A stretch of 64,000 bases of DNA from positions 186,001 to 250,000 of the forward strand of contig NZ_PDJL01000005.1 in assembly GCF_002563795.1 (NCBI RefSeq). The letters run 5' to 3'. Below the pieces are notes generated by a model. That model was not told the DNA's origin. It made no database searches and saw only the letters and a program-made list of their open reading frames with translations. A program made the translations under genes and the position numbers. Below are positions 9,473 through 17,796 of this stretch, one piece after another (position 1 is the first letter of the stretch; the number at the start of each line of letters is the position of its first letter). The stretch is from Vibrio sp. ES.051 (GTDB lineage Bacteria > Pseudomonadota > Gammaproteobacteria > Enterobacterales > Vibrionaceae).

Positions 9473-11177
9473 GCAGGCTCTTATTAAATGCCTTTATCAA
9501 CCCTGCGGCTTGGCTTGGTGGGGTTTGGACTTCCACCAGCAGTGTGCCTTGGTCGCTCGACAGATGCTCGGCAACCATTGCTTGATACATTTCTAACGTA
9601 GTTGGCTTCTCATACTTTAAACCAAACTGTTTGGCTGCATGTTCAAACTGATAACCGTGGGGCATTTGGTAGTACGCAGTGCGATGCTCCTGAGGCACCG
9701 GTAACATATCGAAAATTGCGCCACCATCATTGTTTGTGACCACAAGCACCGTCGGCAGTTTATTGTGAGAAAACAGCGCCAGTGAATTGAGATCATACAG
9801 TGCTGATGTGTCACCGATATACATCAGTAACGGGTTACCTCTTGCTCGTTGTACGCCTGATGCGGTAGCAAACAAACCGTCAATTCCTGACGCGCCTCGA
9901 TTAGTGAACACTTCTATATCATCAAGTTTGCCGTACATATCGACAAGTCGAACAAACAAACTGTTACCCAAAAAGACATCAGCGTTTTTAGTGCGCTCAT
10001 TGATGTCTGCTGCCAACGCAATTTCGTCAATGACAGAAGCTGAATCAGATAGGAAGGCTTCTTCGATACGTTGATGAACTCGCTTGACTTCATTCGCTAA
10101 CCGATCAGCCCAACCAGCGAATATTGACTTCTCAAAACTAACGCGAGAAACCCAAGCTTGAGGAGGCTCAACCCAGTGCATTTGCGCCAGATGATTTTGG
10201 TTATTACGGTCCATACGCGGCGAGATATACCAGTATTGAACGTCTTTATTTTGTTGATTTTGCGAAACTTGTTTATCAATCCACTGGTTCAAACGTTTGG
10301 AGATGATTCGGCTACCAAATTGGATAATAAGTTCACAAGACTCAAGCTCGTTTACGAACTCGGGAAGTTGAAGCCATACATCGTAATGCGCCCAATCCGA
10401 ACCGAGACCACTTTGCGAGTCTGCCAGTATCGGCCATCCCATCTTTTGTGCAAATGCCTGCGCCGACTTCGCTTGTTCAAGCGGTAAGCTGCCAATCACA
10501 ACCAAGCCTTTTTTATCCGCACAAGACGGGATGTGCGCCTGTGACAAGTGGCTAAAACGCTGGGTATAAGTGCCACTTCCTTTTCGCCATCCGGCTACCG
10601 AGTCTAAGTAGGTTTGATAATCCGCTTTTGCGCCGTTGGAATACAAAGGCTCTGGAAATGCACAGTTAATATGAACAGCACTGCCTTGCAGTTGCTGAGT
10701 AAACATGGCGTCGTCAACAGAGGTCAGCAACCAATTAAGCGATGTTGTTAAAGTTGGGCTTGGTAAATTCAAGCTTGCCGAGACATGATGCGAAAAAATA
10801 CCCAACTGGTTAATCGCTTGGTTTGCGCCACAGCCAACGAGCTCCACCGGACGGTCCGCAGTGAGCAGCACCAGCTTTTCACCAGTAAGCCTAGCCTCCG
10901 CAACGGCTGGTAATAAGTTCGCCACTGCCGTACCAGAGGTAACGATAATTGCCACCGGCTCCTGAGTGGCTTTCGCTAAGCCAAGAGCCATAAAGCCGAG
11001 ACCACGCTCATCAAAATGAGTATGGATGGAAAAGTTCGGCTGGTCTGCTGCCTCAAGAGTGAGAGGGGTAGAACGCGAACCCGGGGCGATACAAACATGC
11101 TTAACGCCAAATCGCTGAAGCTCAATCAATAGGGTTGCTGACCAAATTCGATTGAGCACCGCTTGGTCATGATTCAT
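9459..11177 (-). CDS. menD: SEPHCHC synthase MenD
   Basis: 572 residues, thiamine-diphosphate enzyme that adds succinic semialdehyde (from 2-oxoglutarate) to isochorismate. The N-terminal domain carries CIAPGSRSTPLTLEA and TSGTAVANLLPAVAEA. The C-terminal cofactor site is MYIGDTSALYDLNSL followed by VTNNDGGAIFDMLP (GD...NN motif). NRGASGIDGLFATASG is also typical. Start and stop overlap both neighbours (4 bases with menF, 14 with menH). Confidence 0.96.
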   Translation of the reverse strand: MNHDQAVLNRIWSATLLIELQRFGVKHVCIAPGSRSTPLTLEAADQPNFSIHTHFDERGLGFMALGLAKATQEPVAIIVTSGTAVANLLPAVAEARLTGEKLVLLTADRPVELVGCGANQAINQLGIFSHHVSASLNLPSPTLTTSLNWLLTSVDDAMFTQQLQGSAVHINCAFPEPLYSNGAKADYQTYLDSVAGWRKGSGTYTQRFSHLSQAHIPSCADKKGLVVIGSLPLEQAKSAQAFAQKMGWPILADSQSGLGSDWAHYDVWLQLPEFVNELESCELIIQFGSRIISKRLNQWIDKQVSQNQQNKDVQYWYISPRMDRNNQNHLAQMHWVEPPQAWVSRVSFEKSIFAGWADRLANEVKRVHQRIEEAFLSDSASVIDEIALAADINERTKNADVFLGNSLFVRLVDMYGKLDDIEVFTNRGASGIDGLFATASGVQRARGNPLLMYIGDTSALYDLNSLALFSHNKLPTVLVVTNNDGGAIFDMLPVPQEHRTAYYQMPHGYQFEHAAKQFGLKYEKPTTLEMYQAMVAEHLSSDQGTLLVEVQTPPSQAAGLIKAFNKSLHASL

Positions 11178-12481
11178 GATGCGACTCCCAACGGCGGATG
11201 ATCAGAAATCAGCGTAAGCAACGTCGACATTTTCTTATCAAGTTCTGCCCACTCATGTTCAGCAACGGATCCCGGCACAATACCAGCCCCCGCAAACAGT
11301 TGTACTTGGTCACCGAGCACAAACGCGCTTCTGATCGCGACACAAAACTCTGCTCGTTCATGGCTGATGTAACCAATTGACCCCGCATACCAGCCGCGCG
11401 CAAAGGGCTCATTATCAAGAATAAACTGCATGGATTCTTGTCGAGGTAAGCCAGCAACCGCCGCCGTCGGCTGAAGCGCCGACAGTAACTGAACACCGTT
11501 GACCCCCGCCTTTAGGTTGGCGTGGATATTTCGTTTAAGATGCTGCACTTTTCGTAGCCTAACTAGCCTTGGCTCCGTCTCTACTTCAATAGTTTCGGAG
11601 TGAGGTGACAAGCGTTCGATAATGTCATCAACCACATATTGGTTTTCGTTGAGGTTCTTTTGATCTTGGGATAACCAATTCGCCAACTGCATATCTTGAG
11701 TGGCGTTGTCACCTCGGCCGATCGTGCCTGCCAACGCTTCCGTGTGAAGTTCATGCCCTATCCGAGAATATAAACGCTCGGGCGTTGAGCCCATAAAACT
11801 GTGCTTGCTGTCTAGGCTTAACATAAAGTGGAAGCTATGATGGTTATTCAAATAGCTTGCTTTAAGCAGTTGCGCCGCACTCAAAGTATTGTCAAGTTGC
11901 ACCGTGGAACGACGCGCCAATACCACCTTTTTAAAATCATCATTCTCAATGCCCGTCAGCACTTTATGCACTAACTGGTCCCACTGAGATTTACTTGGAG
12001 TATGCACAATAGAACGAATATGCGAGGAAACTGGCGATAACGTCGCAACCTCACAAACGAGTTTATTCAACCCTGTTAGGGTACAAGCCTTGTCTTCTGA
12101 AATATTCACGGCCAGAGACCATTGCTGATCCAATCGAATTAACTCAATTTGAGGCAAAAAGAAGAAAGAAGGCATACAGCGACGGTTCTTCTCATGCTGG
12201 CCATCAAAAGAGCGTCCACCCCAGACCCGTTGCCCTTCACCTAGAATGGTGTAAGCCGGGCCTGGCTCAACAAAGGCGTGTAATTGCCCTAGTGCAACGA
12301 CCTCTTCACGAGTATCGCGGGACTGCCAGTAAAATTTAGGGAAAAGGGGTTGTGCATCAAGCCAATCGATAAATGAGAAATTAGGTTTCTCGCTCAGGGG
12401 CTCGACCAGACGTGTTTGATTGCCTTCCGCTTGCTGAACTCGCTCGATAATTCTCTTTACGGCTTGATGGAACTGTGACAA
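11174..12481 (-). CDS. menF: Isochorismate synthase MenF
   Basis: 435 residues of the chorismate-binding family. It isomerises chorismate to isochorismate and commits flux to menaquinone. The family blocks are KKVVLARRSTVQL (catalytic Lys), GSTPERLYSR, HTEALAGTIGRG (Glu) and YAGSIGYISHERAEFCVAIRSA. The start is TTG at 12481 with GAGG five bases upstream, which may limit translation. First gene of menFDHBCE; its promoter must lie in the 217-base AT-rich divergent region shared with alaA. The alternative, a catecholate-siderophore EntC, is ruled out by context. Confidence 0.94.
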   Translation of the reverse strand: MSQFHQAVKRIIERVQQAEGNQTRLVEPLSEKPNFSFIDWLDAQPLFPKFYWQSRDTREEVVALGQLHAFVEPGPAYTILGEGQRVWGGRSFDGQHEKNRRCMPSFFFLPQIELIRLDQQWSLAVNISEDKACTLTGLNKLVCEVATLSPVSSHIRSIVHTPSKSQWDQLVHKVLTGIENDDFKKVVLARRSTVQLDNTLSAAQLLKASYLNNHHSFHFMLSLDSKHSFMGSTPERLYSRIGHELHTEALAGTIGRGDNATQDMQLANWLSQDQKNLNENQYVVDDIIERLSPHSETIEVETEPRLVRLRKVQHLKRNIHANLKAGVNGVQLLSALQPTAAVAGLPRQESMQFILDNEPFARGWYAGSIGYISHERAEFCVAIRSAFVLGDQVQLFAGAGIVPGSVAEHEWAELDKKMSTLLTLISDHPPLGVAS

Positions 12482-12698
12482 ATCAACCTCGTAGTAGGTG
12501 AGGACAAATGGTAACTGACGGCTACTCTAAGTTTAGACCTAAAGCAAATCAAGGTCGTATGCGATCTTTTGCAAAATCCTGTGATAGTAAGCGAGCAAAA
12601 ATCAACCAGCACAACGATAATTTAAAGATATATATTCTAATAAAAAACAAATTATTGTATTTTAATAAATAAATTAACGAATTTTTAGGAATTGTACA

Positions 12699-13913
12699 AT
12701 GCAAAATATCGGGATGTCGTCAAAACTCGATAATGTCTGCTATGACATTAGGGGTCCTGTACTCAAACATGCTAAGCGCATGGAGGAAGAAGGGCATAAA
12801 ATCCTAAAGCTAAACATTGGTAACCCTGCCCCTTTTGGTTTTGACGCCCCTGACGAGATTTTAGTCGATGTGATTCGTAATCTGCCGACGTCTCAAGGCT
12901 ATTGTGATTCCAAAGGTATTTACTCTGCTCGTAAAGCGGTTGTTCAACACTATCAGCGTAAAGGTATCCGATCTCTAGATGTCGAGGACGTGTATGTGGG
13001 CAACGGCGCGTCTGAACTTATTGTTATGGCAATGCAAGCGTTGTTAAATAATGGCGATGAAATGCTGATCCCAGCGCCAGACTATCCGTTATGGACAGCC
13101 TCGGTGGCATTGTCTGGCGGCAAACCAGTCCATTACCTATGTGATGAGCAAGCGGATTGGTATCCTGATTTAGACGACATCAAAAAGAAAATCACGCCGA
13201 AAACTCGCGGTATTGTGCTTATCAACCCCAATAACCCAACCGGTGCCGTATACAGCCGTGACTTCTTACTAGAAGTGATTGAAATCGCTCGTCAGCACAA
13301 ATTAATCATTTTTGCAGATGAGATCTACGACAAAGTTCTGTATGACGGTGCAACGCATACCTCTGTGGCAACATTAACTGAAGATGTCTTGGTCATGACC
13401 TTTAACGGCCTATCCAAAGCTTATCGAGTTTGCGGTTTCCGTGGTGGGTGGATGTTTTTAACTGGGCCCAAACACCTTGCCCAAGGCTATGTGAATGGTT
13501 TGGAATTGCTTTCCTCGATGCGTCTTTGTGCGAACGTACCGATGCAGCATGCCATTCAAACTGCGCTAGGAGGCTATCAGAGCATCAATGAGCTGCTTCT
13601 ACCTGGCGGCCGCCTGCTAGAGCAACGTAACCGTGCTTACGAATTAATCAATCAAATTCCTGGTGTCTCTTGTGTCAAACCGAAAGGCGCCATGTACTTA
13701 TTCCCTAAAATTGATACCAAGATGTACAACATAACCAATGATCAGCAAATGGTATTAGACTTCTTGAAACAAGAAAAAGTACTGTTAGTACAGGGATCAG
13801 GTTTCAACTGGCCGAAGCCAGATCACTTTCGCATCGTAACGTTACCTCATGTTGAAGATCTTGAAATCGCTATTGGGCGCTTCGAACGCTTCTTATCGAC
13901 TTACAGCCAGTAG
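12699..13913 (+). CDS. alaA: Alanine-synthesising aminotransferase AlaA (YfbQ)
   Basis: 404 residues, fold-type I PLP aminotransferase, transfers amino groups from glutamate to pyruvate. NPNNPTGAVYS, FADEIYDKVLYD and the PLP lysine in NGLSKAYRVCGFRGGW are clear. It diverges from menF across about 217 bases that are very AT-rich near the start (12610-12690), as is common at Lrp-regulated promoters, and E. coli alaA is an Lrp target. In E. coli it is likewise next to yfbR. A terminator follows at 13943. Confidence 0.93.
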   Translation: MQNIGMSSKLDNVCYDIRGPVLKHAKRMEEEGHKILKLNIGNPAPFGFDAPDEILVDVIRNLPTSQGYCDSKGIYSARKAVVQHYQRKGIRSLDVEDVYVGNGASELIVMAMQALLNNGDEMLIPAPDYPLWTASVALSGGKPVHYLCDEQADWYPDLDDIKKKITPKTRGIVLINPNNPTGAVYSRDFLLEVIEIARQHKLIIFADEIYDKVLYDGATHTSVATLTEDVLVMTFNGLSKAYRVCGFRGGWMFLTGPKHLAQGYVNGLELLSSMRLCANVPMQHAIQTALGGYQSINELLLPGGRLLEQRNRAYELINQIPGVSCVKPKGAMYLFPKIDTKMYNITNDQQMVLDFLKQEKVLLVQGSGFNWPKPDHFRIVTLPHVEDLEIAIGRFERFLSTYSQ

Positions 13914-13942
13914 TAATTAGTGCTCAACTCTCATATGCTTAG

Positions 13943-13968
13943 AGGAACTCCTAGTGAGTTCCTTTTTT
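13943..13968 (+). terminator. Rho-independent terminator of alaA
   Basis: Stem AGGAACTC / GAGTTCCT, loop CTAGT, then a run of T, 30 bases past the alaA stop. A GTG inside the stem could open the yfbR frame earlier but this is not a credible start. Confidence 0.85.
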
Positions 13969-13989
13969 ACACCAGAAACGGAGAAAACC

Positions 13990-14574
13990 ATGAAAGAGAG
14001 CCATTTTTTCGCCCACCTGGCTAGAATGAAGCTGATCCAACGCTGGCCATTGATGCGCTCTATATCACCAGAAAACGTTTCAGAACATAGTTTACAAGTT
14101 GCTTTTGTCGCTCATGCTCTCGCCTTAATCAAAAATAAAAAATTCGGTGGTGCTCTCAATCCGGAGCGCATAGCCATTCTCGCAATGTATCATGACTCCA
14201 GTGAAGTTCTTACAGGGGACTTACCGACCCCCGTTAAGTACTACAACCCGGAAATTTCAAAAGAATATAAGAAGATAGAGGCAGCCGCAGAGCAAAAGTT
14301 GCTGTCTATGTTACCTGAAGAATTTCAAGATGATTTTGCGCCCTATCTGCTTTCTCATTCTGCTCACGAGGACGATGCTAAAATCGTCAAACAAGCAGAT
14401 TCACTCTGCGCTTACCTTAAATGCCTAGAAGAGTTAAGTGCTGGTAATCACGAGTTTGCCTTGGCCAAAAAACGTCTTGAAATCACCTTACAAGAACGCA
14501 AAACACCAGAGATGGATTACTTTCTCAATACTTTTGCACCTAGCTTCGAACTGTCGCTGGACGAAATCAGTTAG
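13990..14574 (+). CDS. yfbR: 5'-Deoxynucleotidase YfbR
   Basis: 194 residues, HD-domain phosphohydrolase that dephosphorylates deoxyribonucleoside 5'-monophosphates. The family pattern is intact: [11 protein letters not shown] (first His), [17 protein letters not shown] (HD pair) and [16 protein letters not shown] (distal Asp). The ATG at 13990 is preceded by GGAG at seven bases and starts [19 protein letters not shown] as in E. coli. The dGTPase homologue follows 15 bases downstream, so the two HD enzymes of deoxynucleotide turnover are co-transcribed. Confidence 0.93.
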   Translation: MKESHFFAHLARMKLIQRWPLMRSISPENVSEHSLQVAFVAHALALIKNKKFGGALNPERIAILAMYHDSSEVLTGDLPTPVKYYNPEISKEYKKIEAAAEQKLLSMLPEEFQDDFAPYLLSHSAHEDDAKIVKQADSLCAYLKCLEELSAGNHEFALAKKRLEITLQERKTPEMDYFLNTFAPSFELSLDEIS

Positions 14575-14589
14575 CCTACGGAGAGACAA

Positions 14590-15912
14590 GTGTCGTTTGA
14601 ATTACCCCCACAATGGTTAGCACGCCATAACGATGAACATAAGATCCGCCGTGACGATCACCGCAGTCCATATCAACGTGATCGAGCACGAATCCTTCAT
14701 TCGGCGGCCTTTCGACGCTTACAAGCTAAAACACAAGTACACGGAAATAGTTTAGAAGATTTCCACCGCAGCCGTTTAACACACTCTCTAGAAGCGGCAC
14801 AATTAGGGACAGGTATCGTTGCTCAACTTAAGAAAAAGCAGTCCGAATTCCGTGACTTATTGCCTTCGGACAGCTTGATTGACTCCTTGTGTTTAGCCCA
14901 CGATATCGGCCACCCTCCCTATGGCCATGGCGGCGAGGTCGCGCTCAACTATATGATGCGTGAGCATGGTGGCTTTGAAGGCAACGCACAAACATTTCGT
15001 ATTGTCACCAAATTAGAACCTTATACCGAGCACTTTGGCATGAACTTATCCCGCCGCACTCTGCTTGGCTTGATTAAGTACCCAGCCCTCATTAGTCAAA
15101 CTCGCTCCGTCAAATTACCTAAACCAGCCGAGCATCAGCGCAAACTAAAAGCTAAGGAATGGAGCCCAGCCAAAGGCATTTACGATTGCGATAAAGACTT
15201 GTTTGATTGGGTAATAGCACCTCTTTCTAACAACGACAAAGCACTGCTTAGTCAAATGCGGTCTAAACCAGAGTCAGAGTTTGGGCACAGTAAAACGCGT
15301 TTTAAATCACTCGATTGTTCCATCATGGAGCTGGCGGATGATATTGCCTATGGTGTGCATGATTTAGAAGACGCGATCGTACTGAGTATGGTAACTCGCC
15401 AACAATGGCAAGAAGGAGCAGCGAGCCAATTGGCCGATTGTGGCGACCCTTGGTTTGAAGCACATATTCATTCCATCGGTCAAATGCTATTTAGCGGTAA
15501 GCATCATGAACGAAAAGATGCGATTGGCGGAATGGTCAATGCGCTGCTAACCAGTATTTCAATCAAAGTCGTGGATGAGCCGTTTAGTAATCCATTGCTG
15601 TCTTGGAACGCGTATTTAGAGCCACCAATGGCCAAAGCACTCGACGTACTAAAACACTTCGTGAGTCAGTATGTGATCCAAGTCCCGCAGGTCCAGATAG
15701 TGGAATACAAAGGTCAACAAATTATTATGGATATTTTTGAGGCACTAACGGCAGATCCTGAGCGCTTACTGCCAATTCACACCAGAGATCTTTGGTGCGA
15801 GGTAAATAATGAAAGTGACCAGATGAGAGTCATCGCTGATTATATTTCCGCGATGACCGATGGCCATGCACAAAAACTGCACCGTCAACTGTTCTCTTCC
15901 ATCGTGCTTTAA
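14590..15912 (+). CDS. dGTPase-like triphosphohydrolase (HD domain)
   Basis: 440 residues. GTG start with GGAG about seven bases upstream. The HD metal site is complete: RLTHSLEAAQLG, LCLAHDIGHPPYGHGGE and the distal Asp in MELADDIAYGVHDLEDAI. Members of this subfamily of deoxyguanosinetriphosphate triphosphohydrolases release PPPi from dNTPs; substrate preference cannot be read from sequence. Together with YfbR it would control dNTP pools. Some HD dNTPases also deplete dNTPs during phage infection, but nothing in the context points to defence. The convergent DTW gene ends 12 bases away. Confidence 0.9.
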   Translation: MSFELPPQWLARHNDEHKIRRDDHRSPYQRDRARILHSAAFRRLQAKTQVHGNSLEDFHRSRLTHSLEAAQLGTGIVAQLKKKQSEFRDLLPSDSLIDSLCLAHDIGHPPYGHGGEVALNYMMREHGGFEGNAQTFRIVTKLEPYTEHFGMNLSRRTLLGLIKYPALISQTRSVKLPKPAEHQRKLKAKEWSPAKGIYDCDKDLFDWVIAPLSNNDKALLSQMRSKPESEFGHSKTRFKSLDCSIMELADDIAYGVHDLEDAIVLSMVTRQQWQEGAASQLADCGDPWFEAHIHSIGQMLFSGKHHERKDAIGGMVNALLTSISIKVVDEPFSNPLLSWNAYLEPPMAKALDVLKHFVSQYVIQVPQVQIVEYKGQQIIMDIFEALTADPERLLPIHTRDLWCEVNNESDQMRVIADYISAMTDGHAQKLHRQLFSSIVL

Positions 15913-15923
15913 CAAACAATCAA

Positions 15924-16538
15924 TCAATCTTTCAGGTAGTTTTTTTCAAATACGCCCGGAGGCATCTGGGCAATTTGAAACTCAATCATCTTCTCAAATA
16001 CATGCAACAGTGGGGTAAAGTCCCTTTTCGGCTCTAACAGGCTAAGGGCATGATAACCCGCCTCAACCGTTGATAAGCTATTCTGTGATGGCGCCTTACG
16101 GATAGTGTAATGACCTCGCAGCTCTTGAGGTAACTTTACCGTTGGCAAACTGTGTAAGTTAGCTGAGAGCTGCCAGATCTTATAAGCTTTTCTCCATGTC
16201 CCATCCAGCAAAATAAGCCGCACTTTTTGAGCTTGGGAGCTCACATTGTTCGTCAATTCTGAAAGACACAGAGATTGATCAGACGGATAAAGAATAAAAT
16301 GCTGATAACACTCATCGGCAAGCAATTTGTTTAAAATCGCATTGTTGGAAAAGTCTTCACCAATCAAACAAGTACAGTTGTTTAGGCTCAAATTGAGAAT
16401 CCGTGCCGTACCAAGTGAACGATGTTCTTCACTCACATGCTGAAGAATGATAAGTTCCACCTCGCTTATTAGCGGTATAATCCATTGGCAAATACAAGCT
16501 TTGCGTGATTTTCCACATTGAGAACAATAACGAGACAT
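15924..16538 (-). CDS. DTW-domain tRNA-uridine aminocarboxypropyltransferase (TapT/YfiP-like)
   Basis: 204 residues. The N-terminal zinc cluster is CSQCGKSRKACICQW, and the name-giving motif appears as LLDGTWRKAYK (about residues 113-123). DTW-domain enzymes install acp3U on tRNA uridines using SAM; E. coli TapT modifies U47. RGHYTIRKAPSQNSLSTVEAG near the C-terminus is also conserved. The ATG at 16538 has AAGG 9 bases upstream. Only three bases separate this start from the divergent rhombosortase start. Which tRNA position it modifies is not shown. Confidence 0.85.
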   Translation of the reverse strand: MSRYCSQCGKSRKACICQWIIPLISEVELIILQHVSEEHRSLGTARILNLSLNNCTCLIGEDFSNNAILNKLLADECYQHFILYPSDQSLCLSELTNNVSSQAQKVRLILLDGTWRKAYKIWQLSANLHSLPTVKLPQELRGHYTIRKAPSQNSLSTVEAGYHALSLLEPKRDFTPLLHVFEKMIEFQIAQMPPGVFEKNYLKD

Positions 16539-16541
16539 AGA

Positions 16542-17093
16542 GTGAACCTTTATACATTGCTGAGCATCATCAGCATTATTTGTTTAATACTTCAATTCGA
16601 ACCAATGGCAAGCCTAACCGAATGGCACGCTTACAATATACGTCATGGCGAATGGTGGCGAATCGTAACAGGAAACCTCACACATACCAACTTTGCACAT
16701 TTAGCCATGAATTTGGCTGGGTTATGGGTGATTAGCTTTATTTTTCGCCCAAGTACCCGTAACTTCCTGATCGTCTTCTCGCTAATTTGTACGCTTGTTG
16801 GCACTATGAACTTATTTACGAATATGTCGGTATATGTAGGCTTATCCGGAGTGCTACACGGATTATTCGGTTTTTGGGCACTAAGGGAGGTATTTGAAAG
16901 CAGAAGAAGCAGTGCACTATTAGTTGCTGGCCTCATCGCTAAAATTATATGGGAGCAACTCTATGGCCCTTCTGCCAGTACTGTTGAAATGATTGGTGCT
17001 CGTGTTGCAATCGAGGCACATCTATTTGGGGCTGTTGGTGGACTCGGAATGGCGCTACTAGAAAAAAGCTTTCACCGTCGTCTATTTGGATAG
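16542..17093 (+). CDS. rrtA: Rhombosortase (GlyGly-CTERM processing intramembrane protease)
   Basis: 183 residues with about six membrane helices, rhomboid superfamily. The catalytic motif GLSGVLHG (Ser) and the final-helix His in EAHLFGAVGGLGMA are visible, as is the L1-like WHAYNIRHGEWWRIVTGNLTHTNFAHLAMN. Rhombosortases cleave GlyGly-CTERM anchored exoproteins in Vibrio and relatives. I choose the GTG at 16542; a TTG at 16518 would add eight residues and overlap the divergent DTW gene. No GlyGly-CTERM substrate is encoded in this window, so substrates must be elsewhere. Confidence 0.85.
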   Translation: MNLYTLLSIISIICLILQFEPMASLTEWHAYNIRHGEWWRIVTGNLTHTNFAHLAMNLAGLWVISFIFRPSTRNFLIVFSLICTLVGTMNLFTNMSVYVGLSGVLHGLFGFWALREVFESRRSSALLVAGLIAKIIWEQLYGPSASTVEMIGARVAIEAHLFGAVGGLGMALLEKSFHRRLFG

Positions 17094-17100
17094 GTTGGAT

Positions 17101-17135
17101 AAAATCCCGAACCACGTAAGAGAGTCGGTTCGGGA
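17101..17135 (-). terminator. Hairpin terminator of comEA
   Basis: Stem TCCCGAACC / GGTTCGGGA, with TTTTA following on the minus strand. Placed between the converging rrtA and comEA genes. Confidence 0.7.
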
Positions 17136-17195
17136 AACAATGAGACAAAAATGGCTTCAATCCCAGCTTACGCCAGCTCAAAAATATTCCTTCGT

Positions 17196-17489
17196 CTACA
17201 GTAAAATACGGTCTTCGTTTTTCTTTACTGTCACTTCACCGATACCTTTTACGCTCGTCAAATCAGCGGCGGTCTTAAAAGGTCCGTGCTCAGCACGATA
17301 CTCAACAATGCTTTGCGCTTTCTTTTCACCAATGCCTTTCAGCATGGTCGCAATCTCTTCTGCCGAAGCGGTATTGATATTTACCGTAATTTCAATTCCT
17401 TCATACTTGTCAGTAACAGAGTCTGCTGCAAAGCTAAATGGTGCAAATACACATAAGCACAACGTCAAAATCCATTTCATATTGAACAT
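17196..17489 (-). CDS. comEA: ComEA-family periplasmic DNA-uptake protein
   Basis: 97 residues. ATG at 17489 has GGAG five bases upstream (a second ATG nine bases later is also possible). A signal peptide ends about FSFAAD. The mature part has the helix-hairpin-helix pair of ComEA: VNINTASAEEIATMLKGIGEKKAQSIVEYR and LTSVKGIGEVTVKKNEDRI (quoted in pieces of the domain). In Vibrio, ComEA binds incoming transforming DNA in the periplasm and ratchets it inward. Its position next to ppiD is the same as in V. cholerae. Regulation by TfoX/CRP-S is known there; I did not find a convincing CRP-S box. Confidence 0.88.
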   Translation of the reverse strand: MFNMKWILTLCLCVFAPFSFAADSVTDKYEGIEITVNINTASAEEIATMLKGIGEKKAQSIVEYRAEHGPFKTAADLTSVKGIGEVTVKKNEDRILL

Positions 17490-17796
17490 ACAATCTCCAA
17501 AAGGTAGTGGGCTAATATTCGGCCACAGTAAATAATTGATCAGAAATAGCGTAGGAAAAATACTTGAGAACAAGGCAAAAATCTTGATAAGCCATGACTT
17601 CTACAGCCAAAAATTTTTAACGTCGCTATCGGTATTTTAATAATCTAGAAGACCAAGTGTTTACCACAACTGATATAACTTAAACGCGCATTAATTTAAG
17701 CAATGCATGTTGAAGATTGAAGTTGATAGAGACAAAAATAAAACGGGCCGCTTATGCGGCCCGTTTTGGTTAACATACAAATTACATCATTAGTGC
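17490..17796. other. Gap between comEA and ppiD
   Basis: Holds the comEA promoter region (AT-rich, 17570-17700) and the ppiD terminator at 17741-17766. No further gene seen. Confidence 0.6.
17741..17766 (-). terminator. Rho-independent terminator of ppiD
   Basis: Very strong stem AAACGGGCCGC / GCGGCCCGTTT with loop TTAT; on the minus strand it is followed by TTTTATTTTT. Confidence 0.92.

Noticed and set aside
13954..13989. Extended N-terminus of YfbR from a GTG at 13954
   Set aside because: The codon lies inside the alaA terminator stem; the ATG at 13990 has a good ribosome site and matches the family start.
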